This document shows, piece by piece, positions 41,536-55,210 of a stretch of 64,000 nucleotides of DNA. This stretch comes from Hydra vulgaris. Lineage: Eukaryota; Cnidaria; Hydrozoa; Anthoathecata; Hydridae. Location of the stretch: the NCBI RefSeq assembly GCF_038396675.1, contig NC_088932.1, positions 28,351,501-28,415,500 of the forward strand, read 5' to 3'. A model generated the notes under the pieces. The model had not been told where the DNA came from. It made no database searches and worked only from the letters and a program-made list of their open reading frames with translations. A program made the translations under genes and the position numbers. Position 1 is the first letter of the stretch, and the number at the start of each line of letters is the position of its first letter.

Positions 41536-44280
41536 TTAGTGTTTTGTTATTTTTAAAGCAATATTTTCTGGTGTAATACTATTGTTTATGTAATAAACAA
41601 GTTGAGCATTGTAGCCATGAAAATTGACATATTCAATGCGACCAAAATCAATCATCCTTTTGCATATACGTCCTATCTCTTCTTGCTCCTCTGAAGTAAG
41701 CCTAAAAATCAAAACAATTATTACAAGTAAAGCATATTTCAGAAAATATAACTGAAATAAAAAAATAAGAAAATATAAATATACTTAAGTTTAATATCTT
41801 CTTCTTTATATGTCTTTTCTAAACTATGTTCATTGACACAGTTTTCAAAATTATGTCTATCAACATCATTAGTAAGAGCTTCAGATTCATTTTGCACTGA
41901 TAAAAAAATTGATATACACAATATCATATGATACACAATACCATATGATATACAATTAAAAAATAGCAATAACGTTTTTATTGTTATAACTTTTGGAAGT
42001 TATAATTAAATAAATAATAATAGCGTCTTTATTGTTATAATGTTTGAAAGTTACAATTAAATTAAAATAACATGTTTTTTTTTAATAATTTTCATGATCA
42101 TTATTGGTTATTGGATTTTTAATTTTTTATGGTTAATGACATGGTTAATGATTTTTTAATTATTTGTCATAAGAGCTAAAGTGTATAAGCGATCTTATTT
42201 CTTCACTAATTTTAATGAACGATCAAGGATAAATACTTTGTAGTAGTTTTCTGTGTCAACATTAATTAGCAGCAATTGATTTTATTTTTTAAGTGACTTC
42301 TATGATTTTTTTTTTATTTGTTTGAAAATCCTATTTAGAGAAAACTTAAAAAAAATGTATATATCTCATTTTTATAGGTGCACCTAAATTTTTATGGGTG
42401 CATTTAAATTTGTGTTCAAATAAATATTACATTTTATTTATTAAACTTAAAAATACTTGGTGCAGTTAATGTATCAAAATGAGAAAATTAAAAAAAAATG
42501 TAAAAAAAAAAGAGATCCATTTAAATTATTGGGTTTGAATCAATTAATTCAAATGAAGATAATTGGTGTCTCATTTTTATAGATACATTTGAAAACTATA
42601 CCAAATACATAAAAATTTAACATTTAACTTATAAGCTCTTTATACCATACTTTGAATTTTGCATAACTTCAATTTAATGTTTACTGTTTGAATTTTGCAT
42701 AACTTCAATTTAATGTTTGCACAAACGCTTTACTTACTCAACAGGATTCAATCAAATCAATTTTCATACTTCAAATCTGATTTTTTTTAAGCATTGACTT
42801 GTTGGAAAACTATATTTTATTTACCATACTTTTTAATATGGATTTTGAACAACTTTCACTTATCTCCACTTTTTTGAATGGAATTTGAACAACTGTTTTG
42901 AGTCATTCTACATGATGTAAAAAACCAAATTTTGCTTAACATTTGCACAGAAGCCAGACAACTTACTTAAAAGATTCTGGATGAAAATATTGCAGTTTCA
43001 CTATTTTCTCAAATCACACCAAAATTGCATTAGAGCAGTTCAAAAGACAACAATTTAAAAAAAATGTCTTATCCTTCAAAATGTTCCATATAATAACACT
43101 GGATTTATAATTATTTTTTTAAAAAAAAAGGTAAAATGTTTCTTAATCTGTCCAAATAAGGTAAAATATTATAAAAGTTAAAAAAAAAAGTTAATATTTT
43201 ATAAAAATTATTATTTGATATTTTACTGCTATTATTTGACATTTTCTACTAAAATACCTATGTGGTTAGATATCTAAGTGGTTAGAGTGGTAGACTACCT
43301 ACTCAATGAGGTAGTCTACCACTCTAACCACTTACTAACTGCAATTTTTAAATGGGATTTTTGATTATGAAATCATTTTGATATAACTTCTTTTTAAAAA
43401 GGTATTCCATACAACTAAAACAAATTATTTTTTATAGAAGCACTAGAAACTTTTGTAATTTAAATTTTCTATAAATTTTTTTTTTACTTATTATAAAGAA
43501 GAAAAAACTAAAATCCAGAAATATATTATTAATAATTCTTTTTTTAAATAAAAAAAAATTTAAAACAATCATATATTTAAAAATTATTTTAAAATATATA
43601 ATAATTTTAATATATTTTAAAAACAATTTTTGATATATATTGGTGATTAGGATATTGGTGTTTTTTGTGTATCAGGATATTTTCTATCAAGCAAGAATAG
43701 CTGTTATATTTGACAAGGAAAAGTTTTTTAATTTACTGCTTGTTGTTAATAGCTTGCTTTTAAATTTTGTGTGTGGGGAAAAAAAAATTATTTAAAAAAT
43801 TAAGTGAAAATATTGCAAAGCAGCTCATTCATTTGAGAAACTTAACTTTAAAAGCCATTTGTCATATCACACTTATTTTGTATAGTTTTGTTACACAATT
43901 TAATGATAATCATCAATATAATTTTAAAACCTTACTTGTATTATACTCAGGGTTGCTTGGTTTTAACCAATTTAAAAAATGTTGGTTTAAACCAAATTAA
44001 TGTTTTTTTTAAAAAGATTTGAACTTACAACAGGAAACTAAAAGAAGGTTATGTTCACAAATAAAACTAATCTTCAATATAGATAATTTTTTTTGAATCC
44101 ATGATTTTTGTTTTTATTTTTTCATAAAATAGAGTCCTCAGTGTTATTATAGAACAGAGCAGTAATAAATTAGTAATAACACTTATTTATCTGTTTTCTT
44201 CTACAGGCTGTTTCTTTTTAAATAGGTTCATCAAGAAGCATTGCTTCCTGATGAACTTATTTCATCAGGAAGTTTTCTTT

Positions 44281-44360
<80 letters not shown>

Positions 44361-44392
44361 AAAGAAAAAAAAAATATATATATATATGTGTG

Positions 44393-44471
<79 letters not shown>

Positions 44472-47466
44472 GTATATTATTTAATATATAATGCATCACA
44501 ATATATATATATATATATATATTTATATGTTTAGCAAAAATATAAGTAGTTCTAACATAATTTATTGATACCACAAAAAAGAGTGACTGTTCCAGAAAGA
44601 AAGGGGTGTAGAGCAGTTTGTAATGCAGGTAGAAAAGAAATGGAAGGTCAAATTCAAAGGATGCATGAACATATAAAAAAGTGTAAGAAATCACAACCCC
44701 ATGAAATTATGGAGTCAATTGAAGATCAACAACTTCTTGAAGGTAATTAAATGACTGCAATGTCATTTTAAATTTTATACTTTTCCTAAATTGTAAACAT
44801 ATATATTTAAATTACTATCATGTACAGACATATTAACTTAGAATAATTCAATAAACTGCAATTTCATTTTAAAGGTAACTCACCATCAACATCACAACAA
44901 CAAATGAAAAGGTCTCAGCCCAATTCAAAATCAGCTGATAAATATTTGAAAATTGATAAGTTTTTCACAGGAACAAGCCTCAAAGAGAAAGATTTATTTG
45001 ATCTGCAACTTGGTAGATTTATATACAGTACAAACTCTAGCTTCAGAACAGTTGAACACAAAGAATTTTAAAATTTTATCAATATGCTTCATTCAGGATA
45101 CACTCTACCTAATAGAACTCAAATTGGAGGAGAAATATTAGATAGGGTTTACACAGAAGAAATTGAAAAATGTAATGTATTGAATGGGAAAATTGTAGCC
45201 ATGTCTTTAGATGGCTGGAGTAATGTACATAATGAACCTATAGTTTGTATCTCTGTAATTACAGATGAAATTAACATTTTAGTAGCAACAATCAGCACTT
45301 CTAGTTATTCACATACTAGTGAATATCTTACACAACTAGGAAGAGAAGCAATAGATTCTGTAAGACGTAAATTTGGATGCACAGTAAAAAGCTTTGTGAC
45401 TGACAATCCAGCTAATATGAAGTTAATGAGACAAGTACTGTCATCTGAAAGAGATATTATCATAACTTATGGGTGTGCTGCTCATATGCTGAATCTTTTA
45501 GCAAATGATCTTGACATTGAAAATGTGAGCATTGAAAATGTTACACAAATAATAAAATATATAAGAAATAATCATCACGTTGGAGCAATTTATAAATTAG
45601 ACTTGGATTCATTATTGGTAAAAAAGTAAGTGATATACAGATAAAGCGAAACACAGAAGATTTAAAATATTAAAACAATTGGTGTAGCTCTAGATAAGTT
45701 GCAAAGAGAAAAATAAGTGACACTTGAAATTTTTAAAGATTTGATGAACAGTTTATCATTTTTATCAAACGAAAAAAAAAAAAAAATGAATCTAGATACC
45801 TTCAGACTGTCAGTGATTCTCATTTCCTGGAAAACACACTAGATCCTATATATTTTGGATCTAATCTTTCTGAAAATGAAAATAAAGCTGCCATTAGTTT
45901 TTGCAGATAAAGACTTTGTTACCAATAATATTCAAATTAAAAGCTAAATCTGCTCCATTCAATAAAAGCTATTTGTATAATCTGTTTGAAAAAATCACCA
46001 ATAGAATGGTGGAAATCTCTAAAAATTGTGGATTGTAACAGTGGATATTGAAGGTTTGTTAAATGCACTAACTTCTAGTGCTGGAATCGAAAGAATTTTT
46101 TCAACTTTTGGCCCTGTTCATTCTAAGTTAAGAAACCAATTGGAGGTAGAAAAAGCAGCAAAGCTTGTATTTATATATAGAATATTAAATAATGATGTAT
46201 TGAATAATTTTGATGAAATATAACAGTAATATTGATAAAGAATATAGTTTACTCAAATAAAATGTGTTATGCTTTTTTTTAATTTAAAAGGATAACTAAA
46301 AACGGCATTTTTTAATAAAAACGTTATCTAAACCAAAAAAAAGTGTTTTTTTTTGGTTTTTTTAAAAAAACATATGATTTTTGGTTTTTTACAAAAAAAA
46401 CAATTTTTTTGCAATGCTGATTATACTAAATACAAAAATAAAAACCAGCTGTATAAGTTTTAAACTGCTATAACTTTTGAATATTTGACAAATTGGTAAA
46501 GTATTTATAAACTAACCAATTCGTATTAATTGCATTTAAATAAAAGTAATGTCAAACATTAAAAAGTTTTAAAATAGATTTGAATTTTTAATGAAACAAA
46601 AGATTACAAACTGAGAACCAAAAAAGAACCAAAAACATTTAAATCAGTTTTAATTTAATGTTTAAACTGATAAATGATTGAAATTTGATTTGCTGAACTT
46701 TAGCTTTGCTTAGAGTAGGTTTAACACCATCACAAACAATAAACAAAAAACTACAAAAACCGAAACATAAACAGTCCATGTAAGAATTGTGCATAATGCC
46801 TATGTAGACCAACACCCCCATGATAACTTAAAATAATTAAAGAAATTTTATAAAAGGTAAATAAAAGAATGTAAATTTTAAATAGAAAAATTAAAAAAAA
46901 TCATTTAACATGAAATGAAAATATTATTTGAAGTTGAAGTTTGAAAATATTAGTTGAACTTATTAATACTTTTTCTCCTGGAAAATCCACAAGTAGCCCA
47001 ACCCACCATTTTTGAGATTATATTGAAATCATATGCAGTAAAACCTTTACGAATAAAAAAGTCTCTTCCTACATAAGTTGGCCACGTGCAACAGTGATAG
47101 CAACAAAGAGCAAATAGACAAGAATGAACTCGAGATTTCAAATTTGTTTTCCGTTTTTTTGGAGGCTCTTCATTTCTAAAAATTAATATGATTTGGAAGT
47201 AATATTTTAGATGATAATTAATGAAGCTAGTAATAAAAATGAAGCTTGTAATAAAAATGAAGCTTGTAATAAAAAATGTTTATTTTAAATAGTTCTATTT
47301 CAATTTAAATTAAAAACAATTTTTCAAACATTAAAATGGGCTCACTCTAATATCTTAGATGAGGAATCAAAAAGACAATTAAGTGAAAGATCAGTTGCTG
47401 CTCCACAAACATGTTTTCCAATTCCAACAATATTTTGTGATGAGTTACATAGCGATTCCACTTTTT
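41536..47466 (-). CDS. TRMT13: TRMT13-like tRNA 2'-O-methyltransferase, 3' exons only
   Basis: Exons in transcription order: 47346-47466, 46970-47175, 41785-41896, 41536-41701 (stop TAA at 41536-41538). Splice sites are GT-AG and phases join. TRM13 proteins methylate the 2'-hydroxyl at position 4 of certain tRNAs. Family motifs seen: [49 protein letters not shown] and [20 protein letters not shown] ending in [14 protein letters not shown]. This is roughly the C-terminal 200 residues of a family usually of ~450-480 aa. The N-terminal zinc-finger exons and first methyltransferase motifs were not found up to 64000; upstream DNA is full of transposons. An entire hAT element sits in the 41897-46969 intron. 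Confidence 0.88.
42000..43260. other. TRMT13 intron, nothing recognised
   Basis: AT-rich sequence with a 33-bp direct duplication (GAATTTTGCATAACTTCAAT...) near 42650-42720. No coding or transposon signature on either strand. Confidence 0.5.
43264..43335. repeat. Perfect hairpin with tRNA-like A-box word
   Basis: AAGTGGTTAGAGTGGTAGAC TACCT, short loop, then its inverse AGGTAGTCTACCACTCTAAC CACTT (43276-43332). The arm contains an A-box-like GTGGTTAGAGTGG. In the TRMT13 intron. Confidence 0.85.
44284..44522. repeat. (TA)n / (TG)n microsatellite
   Basis: TA runs with an internal TG run at 44409-44432, inside the hAT element 5' of its transposase. Confidence 0.95.
44560..46223 (+). pseudogene. 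hAT transposase, broken
   Basis: A BED-type zinc finger ([22 protein letters not shown]), an apparent intron (44744-44875), then [10 protein letters not shown]. The catalytic region has [33 protein letters not shown] and [15 protein letters not shown]; the C-terminal dimerisation region has [16 protein letters not shown] and [19 protein letters not shown]. Damage: TAA before [15 protein letters not shown] (about 45068), loss of frame from 45629 to 46020 with many stops, and a shortened middle. The catalytic Asp residues in DGW and DNPANM are present, but the protein cannot be made whole. Confidence 0.9.
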
Positions 47467-47665
47467 CTAAAAATAAAGGGGAAAAAAATTATTTGAAATA
47501 AATTTTAACAGTTAAGTAGTCAAAATAAACAGCCTTTTTTTTGAGAAAAGTAAAATGTTGTTTGTTGTGAGAAAGTAAAACAGTAAAAAATTTCATTTTT
47601 AGTAATTAAAAAAAATCTCAAAATTTTCTGACTTGAAAATCAAACTAATGTAATAAACTATGTAA

Positions 47666-48279
47666 TAGGGTGGCTCTTAACACAACATTTTTGAAAAAAA
47701 CCTGTTCCTGCCCCTTTACTTTGTTCTATATAATACTAAAACACTAGGTTTAAAATTTTTTTGAACAAAAAATTATTTTAGGGGTAGCTCAAGACCCTTA
47801 AAAATTTGACTGGTCCCTAAAATTTTAAAAATAAAAGTTCTTCTAAAGTATGTCAACCTGGTACTCAAAAAAAGAAAATTATATAAAAACTTTAAAAATA
47901 ATAATCAATTTACAAAAAAATAACCTTTTTCTTAAATAATTGCATAAAAACTATTTTTTTTCAGCTGAAAATAAAAAAAGTCATTATTTTCAAGTTTAAA
48001 AAAAATAGTTTTTTTAAACATGCTTTTTTTGTAAAGTGATTACTGTTTTTGAAGTTTTTATATAATTTCGCTTCTTTTGAGTACCAGGTTGACATACTTT
48101 AGAAGAACTTTTATTTTCAAAATTTTAGGGACCAGTCAAATTTTTAAGGGTCTTGAGCTACCCCTAAAATAATTTTTTGTTCAAAAAAATTTTAAACTTA
48201 GTGTTTTAGTATTATATAGAACAAAGTAAAGTGGTAAGAACAGGTTTTTTTCAAAAATGTTGTTTTAAGAGCCACCCTA
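47666..48279. mobile_element. Foldback MITE, hAT-type, copy 1
   Basis: Terminal inverted repeats TAGGGTGGCTCTTAA, 8-bp target duplication CTATGTAA (47658-47665 and 48280-48287), no ORF. The two halves are inverted copies over most of their length, e.g. GGTAGCTCAAGACCCTTAAA against its inverse near 48150. A second copy is at 55547-56275. Confidence 0.93.
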
Positions 48280-48299
48280 CTATGTAATTAGTTTTTATC

Positions 48300-49322
<1,023 letters not shown>

Positions 49323-49324
49323 TA

Positions 49325-50908
49325 CAGTATGGTGCAAAGCTGAACCAGAATGCATAATATTTTTATTTTCTTATAAAGAATTTAGCATTTTGAGAATTAT
49401 TATTGCTGATAGGAATTATTATTAAAAAAACAATTTTTATTAAGTATTTATTGAAGAAAAATATTTACTTACAAAATAATAAATGAAAAACATGGTGAAT
49501 CAATTTGGCACCACGCGAAAAAAACTGTCAATTTTTGTCAATTTTGTCAATTTTTAATATTTTGTCTATAATCCTTTAGATTTTTTAACTGCTGCTAATC
49601 TTCTATTTGTGCTCTTTACAAGATTTTCGCAAAGGTTTAACGAAATATTTTCCCACTGTTCTTGAACTCGTTCATATAACACATTAATGGATAATGGAGA
49701 GTCAGAATAGTTATTAACGAGCGCTTTTTAATTGTGACCACAAATTTTCTATTGGGTTCAAATCAGGACTTTGTGCTGGCCATTCTAGCACTTGAAAGTC
49801 CTGCGAAGCTAACCAATTCTTAACCATTTTAGCAGTGTGCTTTGGGCCATTGTCCTGTTGAAAGATGACCTCATTTATTGGGTAAGGCATATTTTCAACA
49901 GTTTCCAATAATTTGTGCTGTAAAATATCAAGATACATTTCCTTATTCATGTTTCCAACTATTCTTCGAATTGGTCCCAATCCATAAGCCGTCATACACC
50001 CCCATAGTTTAATATTGCCTCCCCCATGTTTTACTGTCTGAATAAAATCTTTTTAGGTTAATGGTTTACCTTCTCTTTTCCAGCTCCATTGGCGGCCATC
50101 AGTGGTATACCGATTAATTTTAGTTTCATCTGACCAAATAACTTTCTTCCAATCATCTTCGGTAAAGTTTTCATATTTTTTTACAAAGTTTAATCTTGCT
50201 TTGATATTTTTTTTTACTAAGTAATGGGTTTTTTTTCTTTTCAATTGCTCGAAATTTACTTTTTTTGAGATCTCGCTGCACTGTTCACCAGCTCACATTT
50301 TTTCCTACATCACATTGGAAAAGTTTAGCTGCATGAGATGTCGATTTTGCTTCTCCAGTAGTCAAATATCTGATTACTCTTCTACTGTCTACCGCACTCA
50401 ACTTCTTTGGTCGACTGCCAACATTTTTTTTTAGAATATGTCCACATTTTTTTCTAATTCGTTGCACAGTACTTTGTAGAAGCAATTTTACGAGTTGTGT
50501 TTCCTTCTTTGATCATCTTTTTTATTAAATCACTCTTTGTCTTTGAAATTCCCACTATATTAAAAAAAACTATCAAAAACAATAAATTTAAACAATAAAA
50601 TTTATGAAAATAGAAAATTATTTTAGATATAAAAATAGTCAATTGATTTGCACACAAAATTATTAAATTAATTTGAGAAAAATAATAAAGATATTGTCTT
50701 CATCAAGTATGGTGCAAAACTGAGTCAAAAGATGTTTGTCACTAGATAAAAATACTTGTGCATTGGGGTAAAAGCAGGAGGCGTAAAAAGTCATAAAAAT
50801 TAGCACTTTACTACTGCAATAATCCCGACAGCGCTAATATATCAAAAACAAAATAAACCATAGTTTTGTATTTTTTTAAAAACTCTGGTTCAGTTTTGCA
50901 CCATACTG
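49325..50908 (-). mobile_element. Tc1/mariner element, whole but inactivated
   Basis: Terminal inverted repeats CAGTATGGTGCAAARCTGAA at 49325 and 50908, flanked by TA on both sides. Length 1584 bp, with (TA)n tracts on both sides: it landed in a microsatellite. A third copy of the repeat core (AGTATGGTGCAAAACTGA) lies internally near 50706-50724. Confidence 0.95.
49714..50660 (-). pseudogene. Tc1-like transposase, broken
   Basis: Minus-strand blocks in order: DLIKKMIKEGNTTRKIAS and TVQRIRKKCGHILKKN (helix-turn-helix region); GSRPKKLSAVDSRRVIRYL; KKVIWSDETKINRY (first catalytic Asp); VKHGGGNIKLWGCMTAYG; VIFQQDNGPKHTAKMVKNWL (second Asp); WPAQSPDLNPIENLW (third acidic residue). Damage: a frameshift near 50475, TGA in VSW-TVQRDL near 50292, a shift in an A run near 50215 and TAA at about 50056. 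All three catalytic acidic residues are still present. Confidence 0.93.
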
Positions 50909-50910
50909 TA

Positions 50911-51163
<253 letters not shown>

Positions 51164-51239
51164 AATATATATTTACTATAGAGTATTTATATAAGCAATT
51201 GCTAACTTTTTGCTTATCTTAATCAAATTGCTAGAAACC

Positions 51240-51955
51240 ATTATAAAAAGGTTTTGTATAACACCAAAACTACCATAGCCTGCTATTCTCAGGTCAAAAA
51301 ATCTTGTATTTTATTTCAAAAATTAGGCTCTAGAGACTTCTGGATAATCTTTAACAGGGTCTACAATAAAGGTAAACCTGTTATTCCTCATCTCTTGCAT
51401 GGTTCAGATTTTATTATCTTACCTCAAGACAAAGCTGAATTGTTTGTTAAGTACTTTTCATCAATCTCATCCCTTGATTCCACCAATCACATCCTGCCAT
51501 ATATAGCCAACAAACAGGTGTTTGTTGGCTATTTCCCTTGACATGCTGAACCTGCTTTTGCAGCCAACTTTCAACCATTTTCATCTTGTCGTAATGTTGC
51601 TTGTCTTTCTCTTTTCTATAAATACTATAATGAGCAATGCTCTAAAGAGCTAGCATCTCTATCGCCATTTACTAAAATTCATTTTTGTGTTATTCGTCAT
51701 TCTATTAAATCTCAATACTTTTATTGTGACTGTCCCTAAGTGCTCCAAAAATTCTTATTTCTCTAGTTTTTTTCCTTAAACATCAGTTCTTTGGAATTCC
51801 CTCCCTTCATCTTGTTTTTCTGATTCATAAATTTTGCAATCCTTTAAGCTGTCTGTTAATTGTTAACTTGCTTTATAAACTTAATTTTTTCATTTCAAAG
51901 TAACTCCCAACTCTAGTAGTAGTGGCTTGCAGCCTTGTTGGAAGTGAAGATGTTT
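51240..51955 (+). mobile_element. LINE copy, 5'-truncated and internally deleted
   Basis: Plus-strand QKLGSRDFWIIFNRVYNKGK and HGSDFIILPQDKAELFVKYF match the 58130-61680 LINE. It then jumps to the C-terminal region and ends GCAGCCTTGTTGGAAGTGAAGATG. The junction (51501-51535) is again a hairpin, TAGCCAACAAACA-GGT-GTTTGTTGGCTA. A TA-rich tail follows. Confidence 0.85.
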
Positions 51956-52439
51956 GAAAAAAAATATATATATATATACAAAAAATTTCATAAATCATTT
52001 TTTTTCCTATTTAAAAAAATGGCAAGGTTACTTTTGGTAAATAATTTTATGGGGATTCCCAATCAGTATAAAAAAAACTTAAAAAATGATGTCTTGCTGT
52101 ATGGTTTAGTGTTGTTTTGAACGAAAAAATTACTAAAATATAATTAATTAAATTATAATTTTTAAAAAATTTTTAATAAACTTAATTATTATATTGAATC
52201 TTAAGAAAATTAAATATTTGGTAGAAAAAGTCAGAAAAATGAACCCAGAAAGTGAGTGTTTGCGAAGAGTATTTTTACGAAAATACAACAATTTTTTCAT
52301 ACTTTAATAATAATGATAATAATAGTTAATGCTGTTGAGATAAAGCCCCAGGCAATATCTATGACAGTTATAAAGTAATTAATGAACAAGTTAATTCAGT
52401 TGCTAAATAATAAAACATTAATAATAAGCTTTCTTGGTT

Positions 52440-53720
52440 TTTCTCTTGGTTGTTATTGCTTATAAGCCAACTGATTGCAAGTTTAATTTAAAGCTTTTAA
52501 CTGTAGTAGATTGAACAACTTCTGCTGGCAGACTATTCCATCCATCAACGACCCTATTGCTGAAAAAGTATTGCATTTTCAAACAATTTCTGACCAATTC
52601 AGGTTTTATTTAATGTTTTGCTCCTCTAATGGTAGATGCAGGACCTGATGAGCAAATAGAGTTCATTGTTTGATTTTGTTTAATATCAATTATTTCAATA
52701 CCTTTAAATATTTTAAATTGCTGGAATAAGTCGCCTCTTAGCCTTCTAGTCTCCAAAGTAGTCAAACCCAAAATTTCCAATCTTTTTTTTGTACTCAAGA
52801 TGTCTTAGTTCCAGCATCATTTTGGTTGAACTTTTACTAGTTCATTAATATCTTTTGTATAATACGGACATGCTTAAATCGAAAACTCTAAATTTGGTCT
52901 AACATACGTACAATACAGTATTTTTATTAGATCTTTATCCTTATATTTAAATGTATTATTTTGTAGTGAGAACATACTATTTGCTTTACAAGCTGCATAT
53001 TTTACTTGTTTGGCTCATTTCATATCACTTAATATATAAACACCAATGTCTTTTGACTTTTCAATTTCCATTAATGTACTGTTTTTGTTCATAAAATACG
53101 AATATTCTTTATTATTTGAACCAAAATGCATAATTTTACATTTTTCAAAATTTAATTCTTTTTTGTATTTCCATTTTGTAGACTATTTGCGTTTATTTAT
53201 ATCATTTTGAAACAATTGTGAATCATTTTGAGAAGAAATAGGTGCAATTATCATTAGCATATAAATGACATTCATTAATAAAATTTTCTGGTAAATCATT
53301 TATAAACACCAGAAAAAGAAGAGGACCTAGAACAGACCCTTGCGATACACCACTAAGAACATCAACCCAATCTGTCACACTTTCACCTAAAACCACTCGT
53401 TGTTTTCTATTAGCTAAGAAACAGACTATCCCCTGAAGAAGTTTACCAGAAATACCAAAAGTCAATAAGTTGGATAATAGCTTTTTATGTGAAACACTAT
53501 CAAAAGCCTTTTTAAAATCTGTGTACAATACATCTATCGGTGTTCCATTATGGAATGCATATGTTAAAATATCTAGGTATTCTAATAGGTTTTGTTGTAC
53601 AGCTCTTGCTTTTTATAAAACCATGTTATTTTTTTGAAAGTAAATCATTTTTTATAAGGTGATGCATGATACAATCAGCTATTATTCCTTCCAACACTTT
53701 ACATGGTATTTTGGACATGT
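52440..53720 (-). mobile_element. CR1/Rex-like LINE fragment
   Basis: Minus-strand RT: YTDFKKAFDSVSHKKLLSNL, GVSQGSVLGPLLFLVFINDL and HLYANDNCTYF, where the catalytic YADD has become YAND. Downstream frames give RLEILGLTTLETRRLRGDLF and VVDGWNSLPAEVVQSTTVKS, the usual C-terminal end. Several stops. 5'-truncated before the palm. A different family from 58130-61680. Confidence 0.85.
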
Positions 53721-53734
53721 TAGAATGTGATGGT

Positions 53735-54115
53735 AGAGTGCGTTGTTTTTTCCTGTTTTTATCAAATTTTAAAAGTAAGGAGAGTTCATTTATGTGAAGA
53801 ACTTTATGGGGAATCCAAGTCTAGAAAAAAAAAAGTAAAAAAAAAATGTTTTGCTAGAGGGAATGCTTTTAAACGAGGAAATGACTATAATATGACTAAC
53901 TAGAGAGAAAAAACTATTATATTAAAAAAAATTTGTAAAAAATTTGATAAAGTCAATATAAACTATGTTGAACTTTATAAAATTGTCATATTTAGTTGAA
54001 AAGTCAAGGTTGAATTTGTGAAGGTTGATTTTAGAACAACTAGACAGTGAATGTTACCGTAAAGTGTGCAGCCTTTCCTGTTTTTGTTAAGTTTTAAAAA
54101 TAAGAGTACTCAATT
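53735..54115. repeat. Direct duplication of ~325-bp spacing
   Basis: TTTCCTGTTTTTATCAAATTTTAAAAGTAAGGAGAG (53749 on) resembles TTTCCTGTTTTTGTTAAGTTTTAAAAATAAGAGTAC (54075 on). A related GAACTTTATGGGGAATCCA / TTTTATGGGGATTCCC pair occurs near 53800 and 52050. Origin unclear. Confidence 0.45.
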
Positions 54116-54510
54116 TTTGTACCCATTGGCATTACCAATTGGCTAATAGCAAACGCTAATTTTAAAGCTCCTATTATTTATTCTGAAAAGAATATCATGT
54201 ATAAAATTATAAAAGCTTGGAATATTGCATTTTTAATATCTGTGAACAAAGAAAATAAAAATAAAAAACAGTTTATATTTAAAGATCAATAAACTGCTTG
54301 ATACTTTAAATTGTAAATGTCTAATTTTTGATCTTTAAGAATATGGATGCAAAGTTATTTGTAAACAACAAACCCACATAACATGCAACTGCTCTAAGGA
54401 GTATAAAACTTCTGTTTTAGTTTCCTTAGTCCTTACTCCTTAATTTTACTCACTTTTTATATTAAAACTGAAAGAGTATTGGTGCTAAAGGATTTCTTCA
54501 GATTTTTTCT

Positions 54511-55210
54511 AAAGATATGTCTGAACACAATAGACAAGTTAAAACATTATATGAACATTCTAATAAAGAAGCTTTAAAGATATGTCTGAACACAATAGAC
54601 AAGTTAAAACATTATATGAACACTCTAATAAAGAAGCTTTAAAGATATGTTGAACACAATAGACAAGTTAAAACATTATTTGAACATTCTAATAAAGAAG
54701 CTTTAAAGATATGTCTGAACACAATAGACAGGTTAAAACATGAACATTCTAATAAAGAAGCTTTAAAGATATGTCTGAACACAATAGACAAGTTAAAACA
54801 TTATATGAACATTCTAATAAAGAAGCTTTAAAGATATGTCTGAACACAATAGACAAGTTAAAACATTATTTGAACATTCTAATAAAGAAGCTTTAAAGAT
54901 ATGTCTGAACACAATAGACAAGTTAAAACATGAACATTCTAATAAAGAAGCTTTAAAGATATGTTGAACACAATAGACAAGTTAAAACATTATTTGAACA
55001 TTCTAATAAAGAAGCTTTAAAGATATGTCTGAACACAATAGACAAGTTAAAACATGAACATTCTAATAAAGAAGCTTTAAAGATATGTCTGAACACAATA
55101 GACAAGTTAAAACATTATATGAACATTCTAATAAAGAAGCTTTAAAGATATGTCTGAACAAAATAGACAAGTTAAAACATGAACATTCTAATAAAGAAGC
55201 TTTAAAGAGA
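54511..55210. repeat. 65/60-bp satellite, twelve unit boundaries
   Basis: Unit starts (AAAGATATGT) lie at 54511, 54576, 54641, 54705, 54765, 54830, 54895, 54955, 55019, 55079 and 55144, with a last variant at 55204. Units are 65 bp (sometimes 64), with 60-bp variants missing TATAT-type bases after AAAACAT. In the first unit one frame reads SKDMSEHNRQVKTLYEHSNK EALK, so the satellite may have grown from a coding fragment. Confidence 0.95.

Larger units (their letters stand above)
43948..46419 (+). mobile_element. hAT element with 8-bp target duplication
   Basis: The ends CAGGGTTGC and GCAATGCTG are short imperfect terminal inverted repeats, flanked by the identical 8-bp ATTATACT (43940-43947 and 46420-46427). 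Length 2.47 kb. It contains a broken hAT transposase (44560-46223) and a long TA/TG microsatellite. Inserted in the TRMT13 intron. Confidence 0.9.

Noticed and set aside
44231..44282. Hammerhead motif at CCTGATGAACTTATTTCATCAGGAAG
   Set aside because: CTGATGA is present but it is a simple palindrome; no GAA plus stem III and cleavage site follow.
53735..54115. LTR retrotransposon from the ~325-bp direct duplication
   Set aside because: No TG...CA ends, primer-binding site, polypurine tract or gag/pol between or beside the copies.
54511..55210. CRISPR array
   Set aside because: Units are contiguous near-identical repeats with no unique spacers, in an animal-type genome.
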